A DNA stretch of 64,000 nt, from the NCBI GenBank assembly GCA_015146655.1, contig VKHL01000119.1, positions 24,893 through 88,892 of the forward strand, given 5' to 3'. Shown here one piece after another: positions 43,015 through 53,994 of this stretch. The notes below the pieces were generated by a model. It did no database searches, was not told the origin of the DNA, and worked only from the letters and a program-made list of their open reading frames with translations. The position numbers and the translations under genes are program-made. Every line of letters begins with the position of its first letter. The first letter of the stretch is position 1. The DNA is from Ochromonas danica. Lineage: Eukaryota > Sar > Chrysophyceae > Chromulinales > Chromulinaceae.

Positions 43015-44175
43015 ATGCTATCTTTCTGGTCGTCGTTGTTATTTTGTTTGTTGTCATTATTCTTATTATTTGCTTCGCTGCCATACTCTTTAGGCTCTTT
43101 GATATGGGAAGTAGAATATAACAATAAATTCATGCCCACCGTTCTTGTCCTGCCGCCCCTTCATACGGATTTAATTCCATCTGCTGCTTGCGATAATCCC
43201 ACCGTCCTGAGCGAGCACGATCAAGACATAGTCTTCTACTGCTTCTTTCTCCATCATTATTCCCGTTCTATTTTCACAAACATCACATCGCATAGGAAGG
43301 TTGATCTTTTCTTCTTACCTGCTATGGGTTTTAAGTATTCATTACCTTTTTGGCAGGAGCATGATGACTTTCTTCATAATTTCACGATGAATCACTCTCT
43401 AGCCAAGGAAACTAATTTCAATCTGGATAAGACCTTCTGTATTGACACTTTTCCATTGGAAACGGTCCATTTACATCACGTCAATGAGCTTCGATATGTG
43501 CAAGATATTCATCATTTCCGATCAGATTTTATGCTCACTCCGAATGGTCGTGATGTCTTTATTCCCTATTTAACAAAGCCTCCAGCAAGGTTTAATGATC
43601 TCATGAGTAATGACGATCTGCTTGGTCGACGGAAATACGTGCTCATGGCTCCATTGCGGGAATGTCCTGGGCTTGGAGAGGTGCGCCGTCTCTTCCGCAC
43701 TCGACTCTATTCTCACCTGAAGTCACTACATCTCGAGAAGGCTCTCATCTCGAACAATATGACGTCGGTGGAGTTCGATGAAGGGATGGAAAACTCTTTG
43801 TTCTGTCTGATCTTACCTGGTGATACGCCGGGTACTGCCAAAGTGTATAAGGCGATCTTCCGAGGTTGTATTCCCGTCATCTTCGTGAGCTTTCCAGCCC
43901 AGCTTCCTTTCTACCAGTTCATCGATTGGTCTTCTTTCTCGTTGATCTTCTATAAGGATGACTTGAACTATCCTGACAAGATCGATGGTATTGTGCAGAC
44001 GATCTATAACATGAGTAGGAATGTGGCTGAGTTAAAGAGGATGCGTGTTTCACTGGCTAAGCATGCAGTGTTATTTGACTACAGTCATTGGGAGTGGCCT
44101 AGTGTGTATCATTTGTCTTTATTATCGTTGCAGATGTTGAATCACCATGGCAGCAAGTTTATTACTAATAATTAG
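43015..44175 (+). CDS. GT47 exostosin-like glycosyltransferase, array copy B2
   Basis: 386 residues; signal peptide or anchor rich in Leu (residues 1-28, ending YSLGSLIW). Blocks VFYCFFLHHYS, FNLDKTFCIDTFPLET, NGRDVFIPYLT, then the exostosin core SLFCLILPGDTPGTAKVYK and RGCIPVIFVS. The N-terminal two thirds resemble B1. From about 43870 to 44085 the DNA is identical to B3 (DDLNYPDKIDGIVQTIYNM), pointing to conversion between B2 and B3. Full-length compared with B1, B3 and B4. Confidence 0.82.
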   Translation: MLSFWSSLLFCLLSLFLLFASLPYSLGSLIWEVEYNNKFMPTVLVLPPLHTDLIPSAACDNPTVLSEHDQDIVFYCFFLHHYSRSIFTNITSHRKVDLFFLPAMGFKYSLPFWQEHDDFLHNFTMNHSLAKETNFNLDKTFCIDTFPLETVHLHHVNELRYVQDIHHFRSDFMLTPNGRDVFIPYLTKPPARFNDLMSNDDLLGRRKYVLMAPLRECPGLGEVRRLFRTRLYSHLKSLHLEKALISNNMTSVEFDEGMENSLFCLILPGDTPGTAKVYKAIFRGCIPVIFVSFPAQLPFYQFIDWSSFSLIFYKDDLNYPDKIDGIVQTIYNMSRNVAELKRMRVSLAKHAVLFDYSHWEWPSVYHLSLLSLQMLNHHGSKFITNN

Positions 44176-44581
44176 AAAGTCTAACTATACTACTCTTGGA
44201 TGTCCCGCTGATTGGAGGACGGTTTGAATGTTTCGAGTTTGCTTTAAGTTAAATTGTTTGTTCATCTTCATCTTGTTCGACCTTTTCTTGGCAACTAGGA
44301 TAGATTATAACATTAATAATTAGGTCGTAGTATTATCCTTTATCGCATAGCATTTTAATATATAATAATAACGATTTCTTATAATTTGTTCGAAACACGA
44401 AAGACCGTTCCATGGAAGGCTTGGGGAGACACACGATGGGATGAGAAGATTCTACTTTCTCATTGTTATCATGGTCATCAAAATTCCCTTTCTAACTTCC
44501 TTCTTTTCCTTGTTTATTTTCTTCCTCCTTCTACTGAATTCTATTTCCTCTTCTCTCGGGATTTCAAACAACAACAATAAT
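44176..44581. other. Spacer after B2
   Basis: AT-rich, no feature supported. Confidence 0.4.
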
Positions 44582-45195
44582 AATATAACCTCTCATAACC
44601 CATAGTGAGCATCTGCAAGAATACAGAACATGTAGAAAGCTAACAGCAAATTTGTCACTGGATATTGACCCAAATTTGACTTTGAAAAAGCGATATACCG
44701 ACTTAAAGCAGCATTTCATTTACCATAAGAAGAGGTATGAGAATACGGCATAGAGATGATGTCATCCTTTCCTAGAGTGCTTTTCATCTCGGCAGAATCA
44801 GCTGCGATGAGCAAACCGCAGTCATTAAAGCTTCGACATGCACCGGCATTTGTAAGGTCCTCTGTAGATCTATGGTCAAAGAAGAATCAATTTCTCCTAA
44901 ATTAAGGCAAAGGGGACGCAGAATGATGATGCCTTGATCGATAGAACCAATTATCTCCATGAAAATGAAAATGAACCTCGTTTCCGATTAAGAATATTCT
45001 TGATCAAAGAAGATATAGTCAAACTAAGTAAAAAAATCTGCTTCAAATTGTTGAAATAGATACATCTTGAGTTATAAACATTTTCCTTGCACCAACATAA
45101 TCTGATCGATTTTGCTTGACTCACAATCGGTTTTGAGCAAGAGATTTTAATCACGATGTACGACTTTTAACTCTCTTTCTATCACTTCCTATTTC
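44582..45195. repeat. Intergenic module M2 (upstream of A4)
   Basis: Longest clear relative of M4 (52085-52715): AAAGCTAACAG, GAGTGCTTTTCA, AACCGCAGTCATTAAAGCTT, TCAATTTCTCCTAAATTAAG, TCTCCAT...AACCTCGTTTCC and TACGACTTTTAACT occur in the same order. Confidence 0.75.
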
Positions 45196-45314
45196 CAGTA
45201 AAAAGCTACGATTTCCACCAATATCACTGCTCCTGCACTGTTTCGATGAAGTGGTTTTGGTTGAAAGAAGCCTTGCCTCCAATCGCATCACCAAAACTCT
45301 GCTATGTCTGACAG

Positions 45315-46313
45315 ATGAAGATGACTTTGCTCTTTGTTTTGATTCTTCATCTTGTGGCAGAATGTGTTGGGAAAAAGACTCTTTGGTTTATGGCCACAAA
45401 AAATACCCATGCTTCATACCTTACCTACATTAAAGCTGCCCTGACCTCTGTGTTGCTACTGCGGCATTCTGATCAGCTCTACCCTGTCCTTATGCTGGGT
45501 GGAATCCATCAAAATACTGCTCTACCCGATTGGCTGACCAAACTGGCCGAATCTGATAAGATACTCATTCTCCACCATAAGTTGACATTTGTGGATCGAG
45601 AGGTCATTCACAAGTATCCCATTCTCAATCATCCCGCTTTCCTTCGTTTAGATATTCCTACCATAGTGCCCGAGTTGGCTAAGACACTTCCTCGTTCTCT
45701 GAGGTCCACGATCAACTTCGACTATGCTCTTTACACAGATTGTGACGTCTTATTCTACCCTTCCTTCAACTTGAATGAGTTACCAAAGCCCAAAGTGATC
45801 TCACTAGGAGGAGAGATGACGAAAGATGAAATGGCTAATTCTGGTGTGCTTTACATCAACATATCAGCAATGAATGAGCATATGGTTGGTTTCATTGAGC
45901 ATGGGAAGAAAGCTAACTTTGAATTCGGCGCATATGACCAGGGCTATATACTTTCTTATTTCAGAGATAAGCTTCACGTGGCAGAACTTCTTCCTGCAGC
46001 TTTCAATTGGAAGCCCTATTGGGGGAATTCCAACAAAACTGCAATTTTGCATTTTCATGGTCCAAAGCCAGCAATGTTTGCAGAGTGTTTTGCATTCATG
46101 GGCAACGATGGTTGTGATAGTCCAAGTATGTTGAAATGTATGACTGGAGCTGATCCTTTCCTAAATATCTGCAGGTTCGGCAGAGACAAATGCCATGTCT
46201 CTATTCATGATATGTCACTCTCATATGCAACTGCTTTGAGAATCTTTTATCACCTGATCACCTTTGATTTGGCTGAGAAAGCCAATCTGCACAATGGCGT
46301 GACCCACAGATAA
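45315..46313 (+). CDS. GT8-like glycosyltransferase, array copy A4
   Basis: 332 residues, signal peptide MKMTLLFVLILHLVAECVG. Catalytic signature YTDCDVLF, NSGVLYINISAMNEHM, YDQGYILSYF, NWKPYWG, HFHGPKP. The central DNA block through GTGCTTTACAT is identical to A1-A3, but it then diverges (INISAMNEHMVGF), marking the edge of a shared tract. C-terminal FMGNDGCDSPSMLKCMTGA groups with A5/A6. Intact. Confidence 0.82.
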   Translation: MKMTLLFVLILHLVAECVGKKTLWFMATKNTHASYLTYIKAALTSVLLLRHSDQLYPVLMLGGIHQNTALPDWLTKLAESDKILILHHKLTFVDREVIHKYPILNHPAFLRLDIPTIVPELAKTLPRSLRSTINFDYALYTDCDVLFYPSFNLNELPKPKVISLGGEMTKDEMANSGVLYINISAMNEHMVGFIEHGKKANFEFGAYDQGYILSYFRDKLHVAELLPAAFNWKPYWGNSNKTAILHFHGPKPAMFAECFAFMGNDGCDSPSMLKCMTGADPFLNICRFGRDKCHVSIHDMSLSYATALRIFYHLITFDLAEKANLHNGVTHR

Positions 46314-46566
46314 TGTTCCATTTATGATACTGTGGAATGAAGCGCATAATAAAGTGCATTCTGTTTAATGGTCAAGAACTTGTTTTTGTTTTAATTGTTA
46401 GATTTACGCTACAGAGATAATGTTTCGATTGCAGAGACCACAGCTGATATTGTTAGAGTTGTTAGAGACCAGATTTTTGTCAATCTGGTGGAGATTAAAT
46501 TTCAATGTGATGATGTGTGGTGCAGTCCATGTAATGATTAAGAGGCTTTCTAGAAGAGATAATTGT
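46314..46566. other. A4 3' flank
   Basis: Conserved A-gene 3' region with ATTGCAGA and GATATTGTTAGAGT words; no gene. Confidence 0.4.
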
Positions 46567-46669
46567 TTGTTGTTGTTGTGGTGGTGGTGGTGGTGGTGGT
46601 GGTGGTGGTGGTGGTGGTGGTGGTGGTGGTGGTGGTGGTGGTGGTGGTGGTGGTGGTGGTGGTGGTGGA
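46567..46669. repeat. (TGG)n microsatellite
   Basis: About 30 TGG units after a short TTG run; opens false ORFs in several frames. Confidence 0.97.
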
Positions 46670-46786
46670 TGCCTTTTTGGTTTTATTGTCGGTATTGATC
46701 CCAACCCATCCCATTGTCATCAGCACGGGATTCAGCTTCACCATGTGCTCGCTGATATTCCAGCACGTGCATTCTCAGCTGATCCA

Positions 46787-47040
46787 GTCCGAACTTCAAT
46801 CAGGTGGTATTCTCTCTCATAACCATATTCTTCCCTTCTTTTGGTAAATGAAATACTACTTAAGACAAAGGGGACGTAAAATGACCCCAGAGCTTGTGCC
46901 TTGATCGATAGAGCCAATTATCTCCACCAATATCCCAGGGAAGGTAATGAAAACGAACCTCGTTTCCGATCAGGAAGATTCTGAAAATATTCTCCATCAA
47001 AGAAGATGTAGTCTAATCAAATCAATTCAAACATCATCGT
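46787..47040. repeat. Intergenic module M3 (upstream of an A relic)
   Basis: Carries GACAAAGGGGACGTAAAATG, AGCCAATTATCTCCACCAAT, AACCTCGTTTCCGATCAGGA and TCAAAGAAGATGTAGTCTAA in the order of M1 and M2. Confidence 0.7.
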
Positions 47041-47135
47041 CTTTTGTATGAAGAATTTGGGATGGGGGGGGATCTGGACTGCTCTTACGTACACGTCACT
47101 GTTTATCAACAGCTTCGGACCACTCAAGCCAAACG

Positions 47136-47206
47136 AAGCAGACTGACTATGTTCTTGGTGTCGATTCTTGCTCTTGCAGCAGAATATGTTGAAGAAAGAC
47201 TGTGAC
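47136..47206 (+). pseudogene. Relic of a GT8-like gene start
   Basis: GACTGACTATGTTCTTGGTG through GCAGCAGAATATGTTGAAGA matches the signal-peptide region of the A genes (compare A4 at 45318-45385), with the start codon lost and indels. The rest of the gene is absent. It sits after module M3 exactly where an A gene is expected. Confidence 0.7.
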
Positions 47207-48557
47207 AGAAAATAACTTGATTTAATTTAGCTGCGCAAAACTCGTTTTATTAAAACAGACGTTTAATTTGTTGGTTGGCCATTATTCCACAAGTTTCCAC
47301 GTCATTCCACGTGGAGTTCCAGAGTTCGTCTGATAGAGAAAGCAAAAAGATCTCAACATCATCCACTTTATTTATTTTCAATCCTAATGCCCACGCATAG
47401 CAGAAAGCTGAGCACGAATAAATAACCCGTGCCATATGAATAGATAAATCACACAGAAGATTATTTAGTACAAGTGTACCGTACCTTCATTGATTTCGCT
47501 CTCTGAAGAAGTCAATACCAAGCATTGCCCGGAATTAGTTTGATTTGTTTTCGCGTCTGTGATATTTATATTTGTGGCTGTTTAGTGAGTGCAGACTCTC
47601 ATAGCTATCTATAATGATCCTTAAGGGCAGACCTGGGAGTACTGTGGCATGATCCAAGAGATAAGCTGTGTGATAGCGTGCAGTGTGATGTCTCTGCTAG
47701 TGGTGTGGGTGTGAGTGAGGAGAGCAATAAGACAAGCTGTGAGAATGTATTGCGACCTTTCCTCTTATGACAGCGTTTGAAATAGTTTCGTCCCCATCAA
47801 CACTTCGTGTGGCACGATCCCTGCCAGTATTTGGAATCTCACTTCTCTCCGAACTTTCAAGTTCGACCTCACTTCCTTATAAGGTCCCATTCGCTCGTCC
47901 TATGACTTGCCTTCCTTGGTGGCAATTTCCTGATGGCAAATTCAGCCTTTGTTGCTTCTCGTGTCATTTTTCTATGCAGGGCATGTGTTTGACCTGAGGG
48001 AGGGTGATTGTGTGTGTGTGTGTGGGGGGGGGGGGTTGTAGAAGTGGATGGGGGTTCTACGTGGTGTGATTAGGAGGAAGGAAATGATGGTTATCTTGTG
48101 TGTGGGTGAAGAAGATGACTGTAGGAGATAGATGGGGGTGTTCTTGACACCCAATAATCCAAATAAAATCCAAATCCAATATAAAAGGGATGACTGAAAA
48201 ATTGAGAAACGTTGTTGTTTTGATGACTGGGCGGGGCAAAAATGTTGTTGTTTTGGAGAGAAAAGCCTCCCCTCTTATGATTTTTCAGAGTCTACTTCCT
48301 CTCACATTTTAATAGAGATTGACTAAAGAAACAAAACTGGTGAATTCTTAGGCAAAAAAAGGAGTTCTACAACAATGGCCAAAAACGGAAAATGTACAGT
48401 TCCGAGTTTCACATCACGGCAACAACGGCAACAGGGTATGGTTAGGGCCACACCGCGTTTGTTGATAACGCTGCAACACCAAGCACCACTCCACTCCAAC
48501 ACCCCTCGGCTCGATGAAAGCAGGCCATTCACTTCCCTGTATTTTATAATTGGAGAC
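47207..48557. other. Spacer before B3
   Basis: 1.35 kb with a GT/G run at 48008-48038 and TC/AG-poor unique sequence. An upstream ATG at 48375 in frame with B3 exists but is not favoured. No gene supported. Confidence 0.4.
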
Positions 48558-49763
48558 ATGACGATTGTGAACTTATCATTCTGGATGTTCTGGTTGTTCT
48601 CGTTCTTATCTAGGTTGATGTCATGTTCAGCCAATTCAACAATATGGACAGTCAATCCTGACAAACTCTTGCCCTCTGTTTTTGTCTTGCCTTCTCCACA
48701 TGCAAAACACTTTTCTAAACTAGAATGTGATAAAATTGATGATATGCATGATCATAGCCATGATATTCTTTTCTATTGCTTCATTGTCTATCATTATCCC
48801 CGTGCAATCAAAACAATCAAATCGAATGAGGCGGTGGATCTTTTCTTTTACCACCTCAGTGGTGCACATAAGCCAGCCGTTTGGTATAAGTATGATCACT
48901 CCCCACACGTCCAAAAAGTCGCTTGGAATACGTATAATGAATTCCTTCGCAACTTTACAATGAACAACGCTCTGGCCAAGCAAGTCGATTTTAATCTCGA
49001 TAAGACCTTCTGTATTGATACCCACCCCTTAGAAACAGCGGTTGTGCACCATATAAGTGATGGCCTTCGATATGTGGAAGATATTCATCATTTCCGATCG
49101 GATAATTGTCTCACTCTGAATGGTCGTGATGTATTTATTCCTTATGTGGTAGTACCTCCGGCAACCTCAAGAGATCTCATGAGTAATCACGAGTTGTTTC
49201 TTCATCGCAAGTATGTGCTCCTCGCTCCATTGCGTGAAGCTGGTGGTAATTTGGAGCCTGAACGTCTCTTCCGCACTCGACTCTATTATCACCTAAAATC
49301 ACTACTTCTTGAGAAGGCTCTCATCTCGAATAACATGACACCGCCAGAGTTCGATGAAGGGATGGAAAACTCTCTATTCTGTCTGATCTTACCTGGTGAT
49401 ACCCCGTCAACGGCTAAAGTGTATAAGGCGATCTTCCGAGGTTGTATTCCCGTCATCTTCGTGAGCTTTCCAGCCCAGCTTCCTTTCTACCAGTTCATCG
49501 ATTGGTCTTCTTTCTCGTTGATCTTCTATAAGGATGACTTGAACTATCCTGACAAGATCGATGGTATTGTGCAGACGATCTATAACATGAGTAGGAATGT
49601 GGCTGAGTTAAAGAGGATGCGTGTTTCACTGGCTAAGCATGCAGTGTTATTTGACTACAGTCGATGGGAGTGGCCGAGTGTGTATCATTTGTCACTGTTG
49701 TCATTACAGGCGATGATTTCTGACAGAAAAGATTTACTTGCTGGTGGAAAACATTTGCATTAA
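48558..49763 (+). CDS. GT47 exostosin-like glycosyltransferase, array copy B3
   Basis: 401 residues from the ATG at 48558. This start is chosen because MTIVNLSFWMFWLFSFLSR aligns with the B4 leader; an in-frame ATG at 48375 would add 61 unconserved residues. Then SANSTIWTV, FYCFIVYHYPRAIKTIKSNE, FNLDKTFCIDTHPLET and the exostosin core SLFCLILPGDTPSTAKVYK with RGCIPVIFVS. N-terminal half closest to B4, C-terminal DDLNYPDKIDG segment identical to B2. It carries a 14-residue insertion (HVQKVAWNTYNEF region) absent from B4. Confidence 0.8.
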   Translation: MTIVNLSFWMFWLFSFLSRLMSCSANSTIWTVNPDKLLPSVFVLPSPHAKHFSKLECDKIDDMHDHSHDILFYCFIVYHYPRAIKTIKSNEAVDLFFYHLSGAHKPAVWYKYDHSPHVQKVAWNTYNEFLRNFTMNNALAKQVDFNLDKTFCIDTHPLETAVVHHISDGLRYVEDIHHFRSDNCLTLNGRDVFIPYVVVPPATSRDLMSNHELFLHRKYVLLAPLREAGGNLEPERLFRTRLYYHLKSLLLEKALISNNMTPPEFDEGMENSLFCLILPGDTPSTAKVYKAIFRGCIPVIFVSFPAQLPFYQFIDWSSFSLIFYKDDLNYPDKIDGIVQTIYNMSRNVAELKRMRVSLAKHAVLFDYSRWEWPSVYHLSLLSLQAMISDRKDLLAGGKHLH

Positions 49764-50318
49764 GCTCGTCTCTTCTATTGTACTGTGGTTTTGTTATGCC
49801 TTGTTGTATCTTTTTCGGCTGGTCATTATGAGCTTTTATAACTTTTCTACCTATCAAATTTCCTATGTTATCAAGCACATAAAGAACAGACCCTGCTAAT
49901 TAATTATCGCCAATGTAATGATGTACAAGTGCGAGTTTACGTTAATGTTGTAATTCCGGTATTTCTTACTTTAACTTTTCGCGCGCTTTCCTTTGTTTCA
50001 ATGTTGCTTTAAAGGTGGGGCAGGTTGACTATATGTTAATCTAATACATATGTGTTGTGTGTATCTGCAGTTTATTCAAAGCTTCTATATTTAACTGAAG
50101 CGGTGCAAAGGGGCATTGTGTGGATGGAAAGAGAGCAGCGAAAGCAACAACAGCCAGGAGCAGCAAACGGTGCAAAGGGGCGGCAAGAGTCCACACTTTA
50201 ACTTAACAACAACAACTGGCACTGCTGTTGCTGCTGCTGCTGCTCCTGCCACGTTTTCCTGGACAGCAACCAGACCTCAACACACCCAGCCATTCCTCCT
50301 TTTCAGCTTTGAATTGCA
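49764..50318. other. Spacer B3-B4
   Basis: 555 bases including a GCTGCT-type run at 50222-50250. No gene. Confidence 0.4.
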
Positions 50319-51500
50319 ATGACAATGACCTTGCCATTCTGGATGTTCTTCTTGCACTTGTTATTATCATGGTTGATGACATGCTCAGCCAATTCAACAA
50401 TATGGACAGTCGATTTTGATAAAATCTTGCCCACTGTTTTTGTCGTACCTTCTCCACATGCAAAACACTTTTCTAAAACCGATTGTAGAAAATTTGTCGA
50501 CATTCGCGATCATAGTCAAGATATTCTTTTCTATTGCTTCATTGTCTATCATTATCCCCGTGCAATCAAAACAATCAAATCGAATGAGGTGGTGGATCTT
50601 TTCTTTTACCACGTCAGTGGTTCATCTGAGTATCCACCAGTTTGGAACAATTATGATCACTCGTTGCACGACTTCACAGTGACCAACCCCCTTGCCAAGA
50701 AAGCCGATTTTAATCTTGATAAGACCTTCTGTGTATACACTCATCCCTTAATGCCGACGGCCATGCACCATATTGGAGGGCTTCGATATGTGAAAGATAT
50801 TCATCATTTCCGATCGGATTATATACTTACTCCGAATGGTCGTGATGTATTTATTCCTTATGTGGAAGTACCTCCTGCAACCTCAGGGAAAATCATGAGT
50901 AATCACGAGTTGTTTCTTCATCGCAAGTATGTGATCATGCACGCATCCTCCGGCAAATCTGATGGTAAATCTGAGGCTTACCGTCTCTACAGCACTCAGC
51001 TCCATTCTCACCTAAAATCACTATTTCTTGAGAAGGCTCTCATCTCGAATAACTTGAAATCGCCAGAGTTCGATGAAGGTTTGGAAAACTCTCTATTCTG
51101 TCTGATCTTACCTGGTGATACCCCGTCAACGGCTAAAGTGTATAAGGCGATCTTCCGAGGTTGTATCCCCGTCATCTTCGTGAGCTTTCCAGCCCAGCTT
51201 CCTTTCTACCAGTTCATCGATTGGTCTTCTTTCTCGTTGATCTTCTACAAGGATGACATTAACCATCCTCGTAAGATCGATGGTATTGTGCAGACGATCT
51301 ATAACATGAGTAGGAATGTGGCTGAGTTAAAGAGGATGCATGTTTCACTGGCTAAACATGCAGTGTTATTTGACTACAGTCGATGGGAGTGGCCTAGTGT
51401 GTATCATTTGTCACTGTTGTCATTACAGGCGATGATTTCTGACGGAAAGGACTTACTTTTGTCATCTTTAAGTCGCCATCAAAATCGTCTCTTCTATTGA
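50319..51500 (+). CDS. GT47 exostosin-like glycosyltransferase, array copy B4
   Basis: 393 residues; leader MTMTLPFWMFFLHLLLSW, then SANSTIWTVDFDKILPTVF, FYCFIVYHYPRAIKTIKSNE, FNLDKTFCVYTHPL, NGRDVFIPYVEV, and exostosin core SLFCLILPGDTPSTAKVYK with RGCIPVIFVS. One conserved block differs from the other three: where they have VLMAPLREC or VLLAPLREA, B4 reads VIMHASSGKSDG, so the acceptor side may differ. Its DDINHPRKIDG segment matches B1. Followed by module M4 but no A gene. Confidence 0.82.
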   Translation: MTMTLPFWMFFLHLLLSWLMTCSANSTIWTVDFDKILPTVFVVPSPHAKHFSKTDCRKFVDIRDHSQDILFYCFIVYHYPRAIKTIKSNEVVDLFFYHVSGSSEYPPVWNNYDHSLHDFTVTNPLAKKADFNLDKTFCVYTHPLMPTAMHHIGGLRYVKDIHHFRSDYILTPNGRDVFIPYVEVPPATSGKIMSNHELFLHRKYVIMHASSGKSDGKSEAYRLYSTQLHSHLKSLFLEKALISNNLKSPEFDEGLENSLFCLILPGDTPSTAKVYKAIFRGCIPVIFVSFPAQLPFYQFIDWSSFSLIFYKDDINHPRKIDGIVQTIYNMSRNVAELKRMHVSLAKHAVLFDYSRWEWPSVYHLSLLSLQAMISDGKDLLLSSLSRHQNRLFY

Positions 51501-52084
51501 GTTGTCTTAACTTTATTTTAGTATGTCTTCTTTTTATGTTTTGATCTATTTATAAGCTTTTAGGTTCCATTGTTGGTTTAAACATACCAACCTTTCATAT
51601 CTCCTATTGGCTTAAGCAGATGTTGAACATACACTTTGTTGTTAACGATCACTGATGTAAAGATCTACTGTATAATTTTACAACCAGTGTAATATTTCGT
51701 ACTATTGCTTACTTCTTGCTTTCCTTTCTTTTAATTCTTGTTTCAAAGTTGCAGCACGTTGACTTCATTTCTTTCATTTGGCTGGATCTAATGTAGTATC
51801 TACTACAGTCCAATCAGAGCTTATAAGCTCAGTTAAGCAGGTGTGCGACTCAAGACTCCTCGATGTTCAACATCACGCACTATAACAGGCTTATAGTCGA
51901 ATTGGGACGAGATGCCTTCATTACCTGTTGCAGCAAGCCATTCCCATTTCCACAGACAATAAACCTTGTGATAGACGGGCCAATAATGACTGGAAGCATA
52001 ACAGTTTTCAACTCGCTCAGTTTTAGAAACTGGCCAGGGATATTGTTTCCACTATTGTGAAGTTCATCTCATAATACACATTGA
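51501..52084. other. Spacer after B4
   Basis: 584 bases, no supported feature. Confidence 0.4.
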
Positions 52085-52715
52085 CTTACTGCAAACGAAG
52101 AAAGCTAACAGGAAAAGAGTCTGGGTGCAAGATGCATTAGCCACTGGATCGTGACTCAAATTATGCTTCGAAATAACGATATACTGACGTAAAGCAGTAT
52201 TTCATTCACCAAAAAGAAGAGGAGAGTATGGCGTAGAGATGAAATCATCCATTCCTTGAGTGCTTTTCACCTTGCAGAATCGGCTATGATATGCAAACCG
52301 TAGTCATTAAAGCTTGGGCACGCACCAGCAAAGTTCTACGTAGCTCCATGGTTAAAGGGGAATCAATTTCTCCTAAATTAAGACAAAGAGAACGCAAAAT
52401 GACCCCAGCTGATATCTCGATCAAAAGAATCAATTAGTCTAGTCATATTACACCAATATCTCGAGGAAGACAAAGAGAATGAACCTCGTTCCGATTAACG
52501 AGATTCTCCATCAAAGCAGATGAAATCAAATTAATACAAATCCGATTCAAAAATTGATGCATAATAAATTTGCATCAAAAGTTATCGACAAAAAGCACTT
52601 CCAGATTTGGGCACGAAATTCCACCGCCCGTGGAAAAACAAAATGAAACGCCTTTGAGGTTTTTCTATCACGAGATACGACTTTCAACTCAATTTATATT
52701 ACTTCTGGCTGATAA
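52085..52715. repeat. Intergenic module M4 without its GT8 gene
   Basis: Collinear with M2: GAAAGCTAACAG, ACGATATACTGACGTAAAGC, GAGTGCTTTTCACC, CCGTAGTCATTAAAGCTT, TCAATTTCTCCTAAATTAAG, AACCTCGTTCCGATTAACGA. It ends with the TACGACTTTCAACTC...CTTCTGGCTGATA stretch seen just before A3. No A-type coding follows. Confidence 0.75.
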
Positions 52716-52771
52716 GCAAAGAAAATTATGATCTGTTTGCTTTCATTATTTCTTATCTAGGCTTCCTACTT

Positions 52772-52988
52772 TGTGAAGAGAGAGAAGAAACAATGCGATG
52801 TGGTCAAGATTGGGGTGGGAGGAAGTGAAGAAGGTGGAGAGGGTGAGATAAAGTCTCCATCTTCCTCGTCATCTTCCTGTTTGCCTTGTTCCCCTTCTTC
52901 TTGTTCATGATGATGTGAATGGTTTTTATATAATCACTTGCTGAGCTACAACTAGTTTCCTCTTTTGAAGGAGTGGCAAGAAGACTTG
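52772..52988. repeat. 217-bp direct repeat, left copy
   Basis: From TGTGAAGAGAGAGAAGAAAC to GAGTGGCAAGAAGACTTG, matching 55804-56020 with about 15 differences and no length change. The two copies bracket the minus-strand gene at 53995-55350. Confidence 0.9.
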
Positions 52989-53994
52989 AGGCAATGGCAT
53001 CAAAGTGAGTGGCTGCCATGTGTGGCTGCTGTTGATGGAACGGGCGGAAATTGAAGAGGTGGTACGAACTGGCAGTGTGGAGGTCCTTCTATTGAAAGCC
53101 GCATCAGACAGGAACGTGGGAAAAGGAGGAGGGGGGGATCTATGAACATCTTGGAGGCAGGCAGATTGTTGCTTGAGGTCCGAGTGTTTGCTAATGTATG
53201 GATCGGTGTTATCTTATCTGTCTATTTTGATCGGCTTCAGCATCGCTTTGAAGACTTCTTTCCTTCTTGCCACTAAATCTATTACACAGCGGCTTGCCAA
53301 CACTTCTTTTCTTTGTTGCAGTCTGTCATTGTTCTTGGAATTTGGCGATGTCTCAACCTAGATTAGAGAGTCCAGTAACTGGCGAAGTTGTCTATTTTCT
53401 GGAGTTGAACTAACTAAATAGACCACCAGAAAAGAAGACCATGGGCTTTGCTGTGTTTTGTTGCTTGTCTCCGGGCCCAAAAGTTAATGTGCAAATAACG
53501 ATAACCATATAGGAAAATGTGATTTTATTCACATTCGAAGTGTTCCCATGAGGTGGAAATAGTCATCAATCTCTGCAGCAGCAGTACCTCTTATTAGTAC
53601 GTCTCTTTAATTACAGTTAAATTCTGCAAATCGGCTTAATTAAAACTCAAGCATTCATTTTCTACGGGTATCCTAATAGACTGTATGCAGGAAATAAGAT
53701 ACAACGTAAGAAACTATATTTCAGACAGACAGCAAAACTATTTGCACACATCTACTACTCTGGACCATAGCGCATATAATTACTCTGCTACTCTGGATAG
53801 ATTACACATTCACATTGAGTAGAATAGAGAAAAGCCTTCAATAAAAGCTCCACCACGACGTTTTGCTCTGTTTTTCGCTTTTGTCTCGCGGACTTGCTCC
53901 ATTCATTCGCCTTGGTAAAAGTGCGCATCATGATCAAAGAAAGACATGTGCAATTAGCAACGGAAGGGAGATTCTCATCTGTCTATATATCAAC
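52989..53994. other. Spacer with a relic
   Basis: About 1 kb; holds a short relic of the neighbouring gene (53358-53411) and otherwise no supported feature. Confidence 0.4.
53358..53411 (-). pseudogene. Short relic of the 53995-55350 gene
   Basis: The minus strand reads STPENRQLRQLLDSL, matching TPENEKVRQLLDCF of the intact gene, in the same orientation. Only about 54 bases remain. Confidence 0.55.

Noticed and set aside
46420-46847. Trp-, Val-, Pro- and Thr-rich ORFs
   Set aside because: Frames through the TGG microsatellite.
48375-48557. N-terminal extension of B3 from the upstream ATG
   Set aside because: The 61 extra residues are not shared with B4 and would bury the signal peptide.
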